Source: Nocardioides sp. (GTDB lineage: Bacteria; Actinomycetota; Actinomycetes; Propionibacteriales; Nocardioidaceae). Taken from it: a DNA stretch of 40,142 bases. The translations under genes were made by a program, and so were the position numbers. The notes below the pieces were generated by a model, which ran no database searches, was not told where the DNA came from, and saw only the letters and a program-made list of their open reading frames with translations. The stretch covers positions 1-40,142 of the forward strand of contig NZ_JAPYPS010000014.1 of NCBI RefSeq assembly GCF_029937575.1, written 5' to 3'. This document shows, one piece after another, positions 34,002 through 40,142 of the stretch; the stretch's first letter is position 1, and every line of letters begins with the position of its first letter.

Positions 34002-34619
34002 ATGAGCACCACCAACTCGCTGACGGTCGAGGAGCTCGGCTCCGCGGCGCAGCGCGATCGTCGCAAGCGGATCCTGGACGCCACCTACGAGCTGGCCTCC
34101 GACGGCGGCTTCGACGCCGTACAGATGCGCGCGGTGGCCGACCGGGCCGAGGTCGCCCTCGGCACCCTCTACCGCTACTTCCCCTCGAAGATCCACCTGC
34201 TGGTCTCCGCACTCGCGCGCGAGTTCGACCGCAACGAGGCGATGCTCAAGGAGATGGGCCCGATCCCCGGAGGCACCGCCGCCGAGCGGGTCATCTACAT
34301 CATGAAGCGCACCACGCGCGGGCTCCAGGGCGACCCCAAGCTCACCGAGGCGCTCACCCGCGCCTTCATGTTCGCCGACTCGTCGGTGGCTGCGGAGATC
34401 CACACGGTGGGCATGTCGCTGACCACCATGCTGACCCACGCGATGCACTCCGGTCAGCCCACCGAGCACACCGAGCCGACGGCGGAGGACATCGCCATCG
34501 CGCGGGTCATCGGCGATGTCTGGCTCTCGGCGCTGATGGCGTGGGTCACCGGACGCTCGACCGCCGCCGAGACCGGCGCCCACCTCGAGACCGCGGTCGG
34601 TCTGCTGCTGCGGGACTGA
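34002..34619 (+). CDS. kstR: TetR-family repressor KstR
   Basis: A 205-aa TetR regulator. The N-terminal helix-turn-helix region (GSAAQRDRRKRILDATYELASDGGFDAVQMRAVADRAEVALGTLYRYFPSKIHLLVSALAREFDR) is nearly identical to mycobacterial KstR as remembered, and the ligand domain keeps PKLTEALTRAFMFADSS and IARVIGDVWLSALMAWVTGR. KstR represses steroid catabolism genes until a CoA thioester of a steroid acid is bound. ATG 34002 has GGAGG six bases upstream (33992-33996); earlier in-frame starts give an unrelated tail. Four exact boxes and one near match of its operator exist in this window, so the regulon is partly self-contained here. Confidence 0.92.
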   Translation: MSTTNSLTVEELGSAAQRDRRKRILDATYELASDGGFDAVQMRAVADRAEVALGTLYRYFPSKIHLLVSALAREFDRNEAMLKEMGPIPGGTAAERVIYIMKRTTRGLQGDPKLTEALTRAFMFADSSVAAEIHTVGMSLTTMLTHAMHSGQPTEHTEPTAEDIAIARVIGDVWLSALMAWVTGRSTAAETGAHLETAVGLLLRD

Positions 34620-34633
34620 CTCCCCTGTCCTCG

Positions 34634-34668
34634 GCGCCGTGCGCCGTGCGCCGTGCGCCGTGCGCCGT
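34634..34668. repeat. Five tandem GCGCCGT heptamers
   Basis: GCGCCGT is repeated five times in direct succession, starting 15 bp after the kstR stop and running into a long hairpin. The unit is 7 bp and all copies are exact. Confidence 0.85.
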
Positions 34669-34695
34669 TCACCGGCTGGCCGGTGAACGGCGCAC
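34660..34695. repeat. 17-bp-stem hairpin left of the AbiEi/DUF559-like gene
   Basis: GTGCGCCGTTCACCGGC and its exact complement flank a 2-bp centre. The core TTCACCGGC-GCCGGTGAA recurs as a 20-bp palindrome at 35875-35894 on the other side of the gene. It may also terminate kstR transcription, although no T-run follows. Confidence 0.75.
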
Positions 34696-34733
34696 TTGGA
34701 CGATGACCGGACATCGTCCAAGTGCCGGTTTCA
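34693..34733. repeat. Left copy of the flanking repeat, with 13-bp-stem hairpin
   Basis: CACTTGGACGATG and its exact complement CATCGTCCAAGTG surround ACCGGA (34693-34724). Bases 34707-34733 recur at 35852-35878 with one mismatch in 27, in the same orientation. Confidence 0.8.
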
Positions 34734-34865
34734 GCGGCCAAGGCGGCGCTCGGGCCTCATCCGACTACCCAGGAGTGGTGCACAGGTCCTGGAGGCGTGG
34801 TGGTCATCCACAGGTCGATGAGGATGGCTACGGCACAGCGGCCGTTGTCGGGCACCGTCGACTCC

Positions 34866-35804
34866 ATGATCGAGAACTTCATCGACGACCGTGGAGTCCT
34901 GCTTCGCCGCGACGTGCTCGCAGCGCTCTTCGACGACCGGCCCATCAGGCGCGCCGTGAGATCGCAGCAGCTGACGCGCATCCGGAGCGGCGCCTACTGC
35001 CTCACCGCGGTGTGGCAGGCGGCAGACCGTGCCGAGCGGCACCGACTGACGTCACACGCCGTACGACGGCGGTACGGCGACGACGTGGCGAGGTCACACG
35101 CGTCCGCGCACCTCGAGCTGGGTGGACCAGACTGGGGGATCGACCTCCGGAACGTCCACCTGACGAATCTCACCGGGATCGGGGAGCGAACGCAGTCCGG
35201 CATCGTTCACCACCGAGGCGTCACCCGCGTCGGCGACGTCACCCGCCACGACGGCAGCTGGCTCACCGCGCCGGTGAGGACGGCCCTCGACACCGCCACC
35301 CTGGCCCCGCGAGATCCCGCGGTGTGCGTGCTCAACTACTACCAGCAGCGAGGGCTCGCCTCACGTGCTGAGCTCGAGCACGGTATCGAGCAGATGAAGG
35401 AGTGGCCAGCATCACTAGGCCTGCGCCTCAAGCTCCGGCTCAGCAGCGAGTCCTGCGAGTCGGTCGGCGAGCAGCGGACCGAACTGATGTGCCGTGACCA
35501 GCGCATCCCCATGCCGATCCCGCAGTACGAGATCTCGCACCCGAGCGGGCGCCTGGCCGGCCGAGTCGACTTCGCGTGGCCGTGGTTGGGGAAGATGATG
35601 GAGTTCGACGGGGACGCGAAGTACCTCAGCCTGCGCCGTCCCGGCGAGACGATCGAGCAGTGCGTGATGCGCGAGAAGGCACGCGAGGACCTGCTCCGTC
35701 GGCTCACCGGGTGGCAGCTGATCCGCGTCATCTGGGCCGACCTCGATCGGCCGGGCGTGACTGCGGCGATGATTCGTGACTTCCTCGGGTATCGCGCGGC
35801 CTGA
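34866..35804 (+). CDS. AbiEi/DUF559-like protein (antitoxin-type wHTH plus Vsr-like domain)
   Basis: A 312-aa protein. The N-terminus MIENFIDDRGVLLRRDVLAALFDDRPIRRAVRSQQLTRIRSGAYCL is like the AbiEi winged-helix domain. The C-terminus GRLAGRVDFAWPWLGKMMEFDGDAKYL, then REKAREDLLRRLTGWQLIRVIWADL, is like DUF559/very-short-patch-repair nuclease folds, with D and E/K positions where PD-(D/E)xK catalysis would need them. ATG 34866 is chosen because it begins this conserved N-terminus. The gene stands alone between related hairpin repeats at 34634-34733 and 35838-35894. Genes of this type are abundant in Nocardioides-like genomes; their function is unknown. No partner toxin gene is visible. Confidence 0.78.
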   Translation: MIENFIDDRGVLLRRDVLAALFDDRPIRRAVRSQQLTRIRSGAYCLTAVWQAADRAERHRLTSHAVRRRYGDDVARSHASAHLELGGPDWGIDLRNVHLTNLTGIGERTQSGIVHHRGVTRVGDVTRHDGSWLTAPVRTALDTATLAPRDPAVCVLNYYQQRGLASRAELEHGIEQMKEWPASLGLRLKLRLSSESCESVGEQRTELMCRDQRIPMPIPQYEISHPSGRLAGRVDFAWPWLGKMMEFDGDAKYLSLRRPGETIEQCVMREKAREDLLRRLTGWQLIRVIWADLDRPGVTAAMIRDFLGYRAA

Positions 35805-35837
35805 GGACATGCGACCGGGGTTGGACGACGAATGGTG

Positions 35838-35878
35838 CACCTGGACGCTGTCCGGACATCGTCCAAGTGCCAGTTTCA
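35838..35878. repeat. Right copy of the flanking repeat
   Basis: CACCTGGACGCTG-TCCGGA-CATCGTCCAAGTG is a slightly degenerate form of the left hairpin. It shares 26 of 27 bases with 34707-34733 over its right half. Confidence 0.78.
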
Positions 35879-35894
35879 CCGGCCGGCCGGTGAA
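35875..35894. repeat. 20-bp perfect palindrome right of the AbiEi/DUF559-like gene
   Basis: TTCACCGGCCGGCCGGTGAA is self-complementary throughout and corresponds to the core of the hairpin at 34660-34695. It lies between the AbiEi/DUF559-like gene and the convergent PPOX gene and could also serve as a bidirectional terminator. Confidence 0.75.
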
Positions 35895-35910
35895 CGCGAC
35901 CCCGGGCCGC

Positions 35911-36408
35911 TCACTCCAGGAACGCAGCCGTCGTACCGCCCAGGTCCATGGGAGGCAGCCCGAGCTTGCGGTGGTCCCACGAGCGGGTGCGCTCGGCGTC
36001 GAGTCGTACGACGACCCGGTTGCGCGCCATCACCTCGACGAACGGCTTGAGGTCCTCGGTGTACGGCGCGTTGTAGCGCTCGAAGATCCGCACGCAGACG
36101 TCCCAGACGACGGCGTCGTCCTCGATCACCACGCCGGCGCCCTCCAGGGACACCCCGCGGAGCTGGTCGTAGGTGTGGCCGGCCTCGGCGAGGAAGCTCA
36201 TCCGCGGGTCGCGGCGCAGGTTGACGACCTTCTGCGACTTGGCCTTGGTCTCGATCCAGACGTGGCCCTCGTGCCAGTCGTACCACATGGCGACGAGGTT
36301 CATCCGGCCCTGCAGACCGACTGTCGCGACCGTCGAGGAGCGTTGCTGGGTCAGGAAGGCGTCGACCTCGTCGTCGCCCATCACGATCTTGCCGCGTTCG
36401 TTGGCCAT
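35911..36408 (-). CDS. pyridoxamine 5'-phosphate oxidase-like (PPOX) protein
   Basis: A 165-aa split-barrel flavin-type protein: VDAFLTQQRSSTVATVGLQGRMNLVAMWYDWHEGHVWIETKAKSQKVVNLRRDPRMSFLAEAG is the typical PPOX start, with the basic KSQKVVNLRRDPR phosphate-binding segment. VSLEGAGVVIEDDAVVWDV follows. Such proteins bind FMN or F420 and reduce diverse substrates. ATG 36408 lies 13 bases after the stop of the upstream SDR gene on the same strand, so it probably ends the ferredoxin-SDR run. In this setting it could act on a steroid or CoA intermediate, but there is no direct evidence. Confidence 0.83.
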   Translation of the reverse strand: MANERGKIVMGDDEVDAFLTQQRSSTVATVGLQGRMNLVAMWYDWHEGHVWIETKAKSQKVVNLRRDPRMSFLAEAGHTYDQLRGVSLEGAGVVIEDDAVVWDVCVRIFERYNAPYTEDLKPFVEVMARNRVVVRLDAERTRSWDHRKLGLPPMDLGGTTAAFLE

Positions 36409-36421
36409 GCGTCGGAGCCTC

Positions 36422-37189
36422 TCAGCCGCCGAAGCCGTGGGTGGCGGTGACCCCGCCGTCGATCGCGATCTCGGCGCCGTTGATGTACGACGCCTCGTCG
36501 CTGCCGAGGAACACGTAGAGCGGAGCGACGTCCTCGGGGTGGCCGACGCGCCGCAGCGGCACCTTCGAGGCGCCGTACTCCATCGCCACGTCGCCACCGT
36601 GCACGCGCGTCATCGGGGTGTCGATCATGCCCGGATGGACCGAGTTGACCCGGATGTTGAAGCGACCCAGCTCGTGCGAGGCGCCCTTGGTCATGCCGCG
36701 CACGGCGAACTTCGTGCCGCAGTACGCCGTCAGGTTCGACATCCCGCCGAGCCCCTCGGTGGAGGAGGCGTTGATGATCGCGCCGCCGCCGAGCTCCTTC
36801 ATGTTGGCCACGACCGCCTTCATGCCGAGGAACGGGCCGAGCTGGTTGACCCGGAAGAGCAGCTCGTACTCGGAGGCCGGCATGTCGGCGACGGTGCCGA
36901 AGCGCAGGATGCCGGCGTTGTTGGCCAGGACGCCGACGAGGCCGAAGCGCTCGTTGGTGTCGGCGACCAACGACGTCCAGGCGGCCTCGTCGCCGACGTC
37001 GTGGTGGGCGAAGTGGGCGCTCTCGCCGAGCTCGTCGGCCAGGGCCTGGCCCTCGTCCTTGGCCACGTCGGCGATCACGACCTTGGCCCCCTCGGCGACG
37101 TAGGCGCGGCTGATGCCCGCGCCCTGACCCATGGCGCCACCGGTGACGATGGCGACCTTGCCGGCGAGCCGACCTGTACTGGCACTCAT
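36422..37189 (-). CDS. SDR oxidoreductase, 20-beta-hydroxysteroid dehydrogenase/FabG3-like
   Basis: A 255-aa classical short-chain dehydrogenase: KVAIVTGGAMGQGAGISRAYVAEG (TGxxxGxG cofactor site), ADV acidic residue favouring NAD, NNAGI, INASSTEGLGG (catalytic Ser), YCGTK (Tyr and Lys) and VNSVHPGMIDTPM. The whole resembles mycobacterial FabG3 (Rv2002), a 20-beta-hydroxysteroid dehydrogenase, as remembered. It probably reduces or oxidises a steroid or acyl hydroxyl group. It follows the Hsd4A-like SDR gene after 10 bp on the same strand. The family is firm; the steroid substrate is inferred from neighbours. Confidence 0.87.
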   Translation of the reverse strand: MSASTGRLAGKVAIVTGGAMGQGAGISRAYVAEGAKVVIADVAKDEGQALADELGESAHFAHHDVGDEAAWTSLVADTNERFGLVGVLANNAGILRFGTVADMPASEYELLFRVNQLGPFLGMKAVVANMKELGGGAIINASSTEGLGGMSNLTAYCGTKFAVRGMTKGASHELGRFNIRVNSVHPGMIDTPMTRVHGGDVAMEYGASKVPLRRVGHPEDVAPLYVFLGSDEASYINGAEIAIDGGVTATHGFGG

Positions 37190-37199
37190 AGGGACAACC

Positions 37200-38099
37200 T
37201 CACACTGTCAGCTTCATGATGGAGTCGGCGGCGAAACCGACGGCGGGGTCGCGGTCGGCGAAGAAGCCGCCGAGCTGGGAGTCGAGATCCGCAGCGGTCC
37301 AGGCCGCTCCGGCCTTGTCGAAGCGCTGCTCCACGACGGGCGCCGCGACCAGGGCGACCATCCCGCCGTACACGACGAAGACCTGGCCGGTGATCGCCTC
37401 GGCCGCGGGAGATGCCAGGTACGCGACGAGTGGGGCGACGTGCTCGGGCGAGTAGGGGTCGATCTCCATGCCCGACTCGTCGTCGCCGAAGACCTGGGCC
37501 GTCATCGCGGTGCGAGCGCGCGGGCAGATCGTGTTGGCGCGCACGCCGACCTTGCCGAGGCCCCGGGCCGTCGACAGGGTCAGCGCGGTGATGCCGGCCT
37601 TGGCCGCGGCGTAGTTGGCCTGCCCGGGCGAGCCGCCCAGGAACGCCTCGGAGGCGGTGTTGACCACACGCGCGTAGACGGGGGCGTCGAGCTCCTTGGA
37701 CTTCGCGCGCCAGTACGACGCGGCGTTGCGCGAGAGCAGGAAGTGGCCCCGGAGGTGGACGTGGATGACCGCGTCCCACTCCTCGTCGCTCATGTTGAAG
37801 ATCATCCGGTCGCGCGTCATCCCGGCGTTGTTGACCACGATCTCCAACGACCCGAAGCCGTCGACGGCCGCGGCGATCATCGCGTCGGCGGTGGCCCGCT
37901 CCCCCACGTCGCCCTCGACGACGGCCACCTCGGCGCCCAGGCCCTTGAGCTCGTCGGCAGCCTCGTCGGCGGCGCCGGGCAGGTCGTTGAGCACGACCCT
38001 CGCGCCGGCCTTCGCCAGGGCGACCGCCTCGGCGCGGCCGAGGCCGGCGCCGGCGCCGGTGACGATGGCGACCTTGCCGTCCAGGTCGGTGTCACTCAC
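37200..38099 (-). CDS. SDR oxidoreductase, Hsd4A-like
   Basis: A 299-aa SDR with GKVAIVTGAGAGLGRAEAVALAKAGARVVLND, NNAGMTRDRMIFNMSDEEWDAVIHVHLRGHF, NTASEAFLGGSPGQANYAAAK (Ser, Tyr, Lys) and an extended C-terminal part (EQRFDKAGAAWTAADLDSQLGGFFADRDPAVGFAADSIMKL). The longer form and the adjacent FdxD-type ferredoxin match mycobacterial hsd4A (Rv3502c-Rv3503c). That enzyme oxidises the 3-hydroxyacyl-CoA group in steroid side-chain beta-oxidation and has 17-beta-hydroxysteroid activity. GTG 38099 lies 2 nt beyond the ferredoxin stop; the much longer upstream frame runs across the ferredoxin gene and is not used. Confidence 0.87.
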   Translation of the reverse strand: MSDTDLDGKVAIVTGAGAGLGRAEAVALAKAGARVVLNDLPGAADEAADELKGLGAEVAVVEGDVGERATADAMIAAAVDGFGSLEIVVNNAGMTRDRMIFNMSDEEWDAVIHVHLRGHFLLSRNAASYWRAKSKELDAPVYARVVNTASEAFLGGSPGQANYAAAKAGITALTLSTARGLGKVGVRANTICPRARTAMTAQVFGDDESGMEIDPYSPEHVAPLVAYLASPAAEAITGQVFVVYGGMVALVAAPVVEQRFDKAGAAWTAADLDSQLGGFFADRDPAVGFAADSIMKLTV

Positions 38100-38101
38100 G
38101 C

Positions 38102-38293
38102 TCAGTCCTCCAGCTTGATGGCAGCGCGCGGGCAGGCAGCCACTGCACGCTTGACGTCCTCGAGGGTCTCCGGCGTCGTCTCCTCCGCCTTCACGACCAG
38201 GAAGTCGTCGTCGTCCAGCTCGAAGACCTCCGGGGCCATCGCCTCGCACAGCGCGTTGGACTCGCAGAGGTCGAAGTCGACCTTGATCTTCAT
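38102..38293 (-). CDS. fdxD: 3Fe-4S ferredoxin, FdxD-like
   Basis: A 63-aa ferredoxin with only three ligand cysteines: C10 and C16 in DLCESNALCEAM and C54 in AACPRAA. This is the pattern of actinobacterial 3Fe-4S ferredoxins, with the position between the first two cysteines lacking the usual Cys. The sequence resembles mycobacterial FdxD (Rv3503c), a KstR-regulon ferredoxin reported to support cholesterol-oxidising P450s. It lies 29 bp downstream of the ferredoxin reductase and just before the Hsd4A-like SDR. A P450 partner is not in the window. Confidence 0.9.
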   Translation of the reverse strand: MKIKVDFDLCESNALCEAMAPEVFELDDDDFLVVKAEETTPETLEDVKRAVAACPRAAIKLED

Positions 38294-38322
38294 GGCAGCA
38301 CCCTTTCGTGGTGAAAAACTGG

Positions 38323-39306
38323 CTAGGGACCTTCGGAGGAGTGTCCCGGGAAGACCTTGGCTCCCGGGTCGATGGCGACCGTGGCGTTGTTGACCGCCGT
38401 GGCGGCCTCACCGAACCCGACGGCGATCAGGCGCACCTTGCCGTCGTACTCGGTGATGTCGCCGGCGGCGAAGACCCGCGGCAGGTTGGTCTGCATGGCC
38501 GGGTTGACGACGATGTGGCGCTTGACGACCTCGATGCCCCACTGCTGCAGCGGCCCGAGGTCGGCGATGAACCCCAGCGCCGCGACGACCGCCTGGCAGG
38601 GCAGGGTGGTGGTCTCGCCGCCGACGGTGACGTCGACGGCCTCGACCCTGCCGTTGCCCGTGATGGCGCTGACCTCGGCCTTGGTGATGATCCGCACCGA
38701 GGAGTCCCGCACCTGCTGCACGGTGCGCTCGTGGGCGCGGAAGGCGTCGCGGCGATGCACGAGGGTGACCGACGAGGCGACCGGCTCGAGGTGGACCGCC
38801 CAGTCGAAGGCGCTGTCGCCGCCGCCGACGATCACGACGTCCTTGTCGGCGTACGGCGCGAAGCTGGGCACGAAGAACTCGAGGCCGCGTCCCAGCCAGT
38901 CGCCCTGCGCCGGGAGCGGCCGGGGGCTGAACTTGCCGATCCCGGCAGTGACCAGCACCGCCCCGGCGTGCACCTCGGTGCCGTCGTCGAGCCCGACGAC
39001 GACGCCGTCGTCCTTGCTCGTCAGCTCGGTGGCGGTGCGGTCCAGGAGGTACGTCGGGTCGGCGGTGGCAGCCTGGGCGACCAGACCCTCCACGAGGTCA
39101 CGCCCCTTGACGCTGGGGAACCCCGCGACGTCGAGGATCTGCTTCTCCGGGTACATCGCGGTGATCTGCCCGCCCAGCTCCGGCAGCGAGTCGACCACAC
39201 CGACCCGATGACCGCGGAAGCCCGCGTAGTAGGCGGCGAAGAGTCCGGTCGGACCGGCTCCGATGATCAGGATGTCTACCTCGACGAGGCGTGGGGAGGA
39301 CGTCAC
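38323..39306 (-). CDS. thioredoxin-reductase-like ferredoxin-NADP+ reductase
   Basis: A 327-aa flavoprotein. VDILIIGAGPTGLFAAYYAG binds FAD, VVIVGGGDSAFDWAVHL binds NADP, and VFAAGDITEYDGKVRLIAVGFGEAATAVNNA closes the FAD site. The CxxC of thioredoxin reductases is absent, as expected for the ferredoxin-NADP+ reductases of this fold. GTG 39306 is preferred because the ORF's ATG at 39342 would lie beside the KstR box, where the promoter should be. GGAAGGGGAAGGAT provides a ribosome site. It heads the run reductase-ferredoxin-SDR-SDR-PPOX and should pass electrons from NADPH to the FdxD-like protein. Confidence 0.88.
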   Translation of the reverse strand: MTSSPRLVEVDILIIGAGPTGLFAAYYAGFRGHRVGVVDSLPELGGQITAMYPEKQILDVAGFPSVKGRDLVEGLVAQAATADPTYLLDRTATELTSKDDGVVVGLDDGTEVHAGAVLVTAGIGKFSPRPLPAQGDWLGRGLEFFVPSFAPYADKDVVIVGGGDSAFDWAVHLEPVASSVTLVHRRDAFRAHERTVQQVRDSSVRIITKAEVSAITGNGRVEAVDVTVGGETTTLPCQAVVAALGFIADLGPLQQWGIEVVKRHIVVNPAMQTNLPRVFAAGDITEYDGKVRLIAVGFGEAATAVNNATVAIDPGAKVFPGHSSEGP

Positions 39307-39343
39307 GAGCGCGATCCTTCCCCTTCCGCCACCGCCCCTCAAC

Positions 39344-39357
39344 TGGAACGTGTTCTA
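39344..39357. promoter_or_regulatory. KstR box upstream of the reductase-ferredoxin operon
   Basis: TGGAACGTGTTCTA fits TnnAACnnGTTnnA and lies 38-51 bp before the GTG of the ferredoxin reductase gene. It probably controls the five-gene run to 35911. Confidence 0.83.
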
Positions 39358-39418
39358 GTTTTGCCGGAACGCTATCCGGCGCGGGTGGTGATGTCCAGCA
39401 CCGGACGCACCGACGTCG

Positions 39419-40135
39419 CTACTTCGCCTCGAGGCGCGAGACGAGCCAGCCGTCCTCGTTGCGGAGCATCGTGACGGTGACGCGGTACTGCACCGGGGTC
39501 ACGGCACTGTCCTGCTTCGCCGTGGTCTGGGTCAGGAAGAGCAGCGCCTCGACCTCGTCGGCCGCCGCCCGCACCACGCCCTGCGCGGACACGTCCACCG
39601 TCACCTCGGTGCTCGCTGCGAGGAAGTCGTCCTTGATCTCGGCCTTCGTGGCGGCGTACTCCTCGGCGAAGGAGTCGGTCATCATCGCCGTCGCCGACTC
39701 GACCTGCTCGTCGTAGGCCTCCGGGGACGACGACGAGGCCGACAGGATCGTCACCGCCGCAGCCGCAGCCTGGTCGACGACCGAGCGCACCGTCAGCTCG
39801 CTCAGCTGCACCGGTCGCTCAGCGCTCGGCGGCACCGCCGTCACCTCGCCCGGGTCGTCACGGTTGAGGATCACGACCACCTCGACGAGGGCCAAGAGGA
39901 CCAGGACCACGATCGCGACCAGCAGGCCCCGGGCCGTCCGCGAGAGCCCCGCGGTCGGCTCCGGCGCAACGGGATCGATCTCGTCGTCCAGCGCCGGCGG
40001 AGTCGGGGGCGTCGAAGCCGGGGCCGGGGGCGCGACAGGTCCCGTCCCCGCCACGCGACGCGGACGCGACGCAGGAGTGCGGGAGCCGGGGGTACGAGAC
40101 GCCGGGCCGGGACGGCGGGGCTTCGGGGGCGTCAT
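39419..40135 (-). CDS. Mce-associated-type membrane protein
   Basis: A 238-aa protein. Residues 1-65 are a Pro/Arg/Ala-rich cytoplasmic tail (KPRRPGPASRTPGSRTPASRPRR). One membrane helix (GLLVAIVVLVLLALVEVVVIL, about 69-89) follows. The rest is an extracytoplasmic alpha+beta domain with SVVDQAAAAAVTILSASSSSPEAYDEQVESATAMMTDSFAEEYAATKAEIKDDFL and a strand-rich end. This is the layout of Mce-associated proteins, which accompany Mce lipid importers. ATG 40135 is seven bases from the window end, so upstream genes are not visible. An mce4-type operon to the right would fit the KstR setting, but that is a guess. Confidence 0.72.
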   Translation of the reverse strand: MTPPKPRRPGPASRTPGSRTPASRPRRVAGTGPVAPPAPASTPPTPPALDDEIDPVAPEPTAGLSRTARGLLVAIVVLVLLALVEVVVILNRDDPGEVTAVPPSAERPVQLSELTVRSVVDQAAAAAVTILSASSSSPEAYDEQVESATAMMTDSFAEEYAATKAEIKDDFLAASTEVTVDVSAQGVVRAAADEVEALLFLTQTTAKQDSAVTPVQYRVTVTMLRNEDGWLVSRLEAK

Positions 40136-40142
40136 CCGACGA

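Noticed and set aside
34634..34668. Heptamer array as a CRISPR array
   Set aside because: There are no spacers and no cas genes; it is a simple tandem repeat.
34790..34830. TCATCCACAGG upstream of the AbiEi/DUF559-like gene as a DnaA box
   Set aside because: A single degenerate match without further boxes or an AT-rich unwinding region does not support an origin.
38102..38411. Upstream extension of the Hsd4A-like SDR to 38411
   Set aside because: It would run over the ferredoxin gene in another frame; GTG 38099 gives a normal SDR start directly after the ferredoxin stop.

Overview
The window is a G+C-rich actinobacterial chromosome segment. A DUF222/HNH gene and a frameshifted second copy, a SatD-type regulator, an AbiEi/DUF559-like protein and a KstR-controlled steroid-degradation set suggest a Nocardioides-like member of the Propionibacteriales. 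That placement is inferred from gene content and style, not from a marker gene. All family assignments rest on motif recognition and remembered homologues; no search was run.

Left part (1-7111): the frameshifted 5' end of a DUF222 gene runs off the edge. It is followed by a methyltransferase-like gene, an SRPBCC protein, a 2'-5' RNA ligase remnant, a dienelactone-hydrolase-like gene, a membrane protein with an ECF-sigma-like N-terminus, a CPA2 antiporter, a MOSC protein, and an intact DUF222/HNH gene with a near-ideal leaderless promoter. At 7507-11008 sits a two-gene AAA+ ATPase / S8 subtilase unit. Its codon use is more AT-tolerant than its neighbours' and it has non-coding DNA on both sides, so it looks like an acquired island. 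Next come a secretory-lipase-family gene and a SatD/membrane-protein pair with a duplicated inverted-repeat operator.

Steroid core (14203-21438, 27804-29931, 33814-39357): an igr-type operon runs on the minus strand as fused ChsE1-ChsE2, MaoC (ChsH2-N), DUF35 with a complete zinc ribbon (ChsH2-C), ChsH1 and Ltp2. All its junctions are 4-nt overlaps. This module shortens the propionyl side-chain remnant of cholesterol. Other members are a two-domain FadE34/ChsE3-like acyl-CoA dehydrogenase, the regulator KstR, an FdxD-type ferredoxin with a TrxR-like ferredoxin reductase, and an Hsd4A-like SDR. Five boxes of the KstR form TnnAACnnGTTnnA (four exact, one with a single mismatch) lie in the intergenic regions of these genes. 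One of them also faces a GT4 / methyltransferase / prenyltransferase-like run, and another a WS/DGAT acyltransferase next to a LipM/LipQ-like esterase. A Mce-associated-type membrane protein at the right edge hints that mce (steroid import) genes may follow.

Signalling island (22870-27799): this block interrupts the steroid genes. It holds a MASE1 histidine kinase, an OmpR-type regulator with a C-terminal DHp-like H-box helix pair, a CheY-like receiver, and a four-gene operon coupled by ATGA overlaps: a 41-aa ORF, KaiB, a KaiC remnant lacking its P-loop, and a PAS-type kinase. Three copies of a 20-bp element with 11-bp direct repeats lie upstream of the regulator gene and between the receiver gene and the Kai operon, suggesting one shared circuit. 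This island, the AAA+/S8 pair, and an AbiEi/DUF559-like gene bracketed by hairpin repeats (34634-35894) are the most unusual parts of the window.
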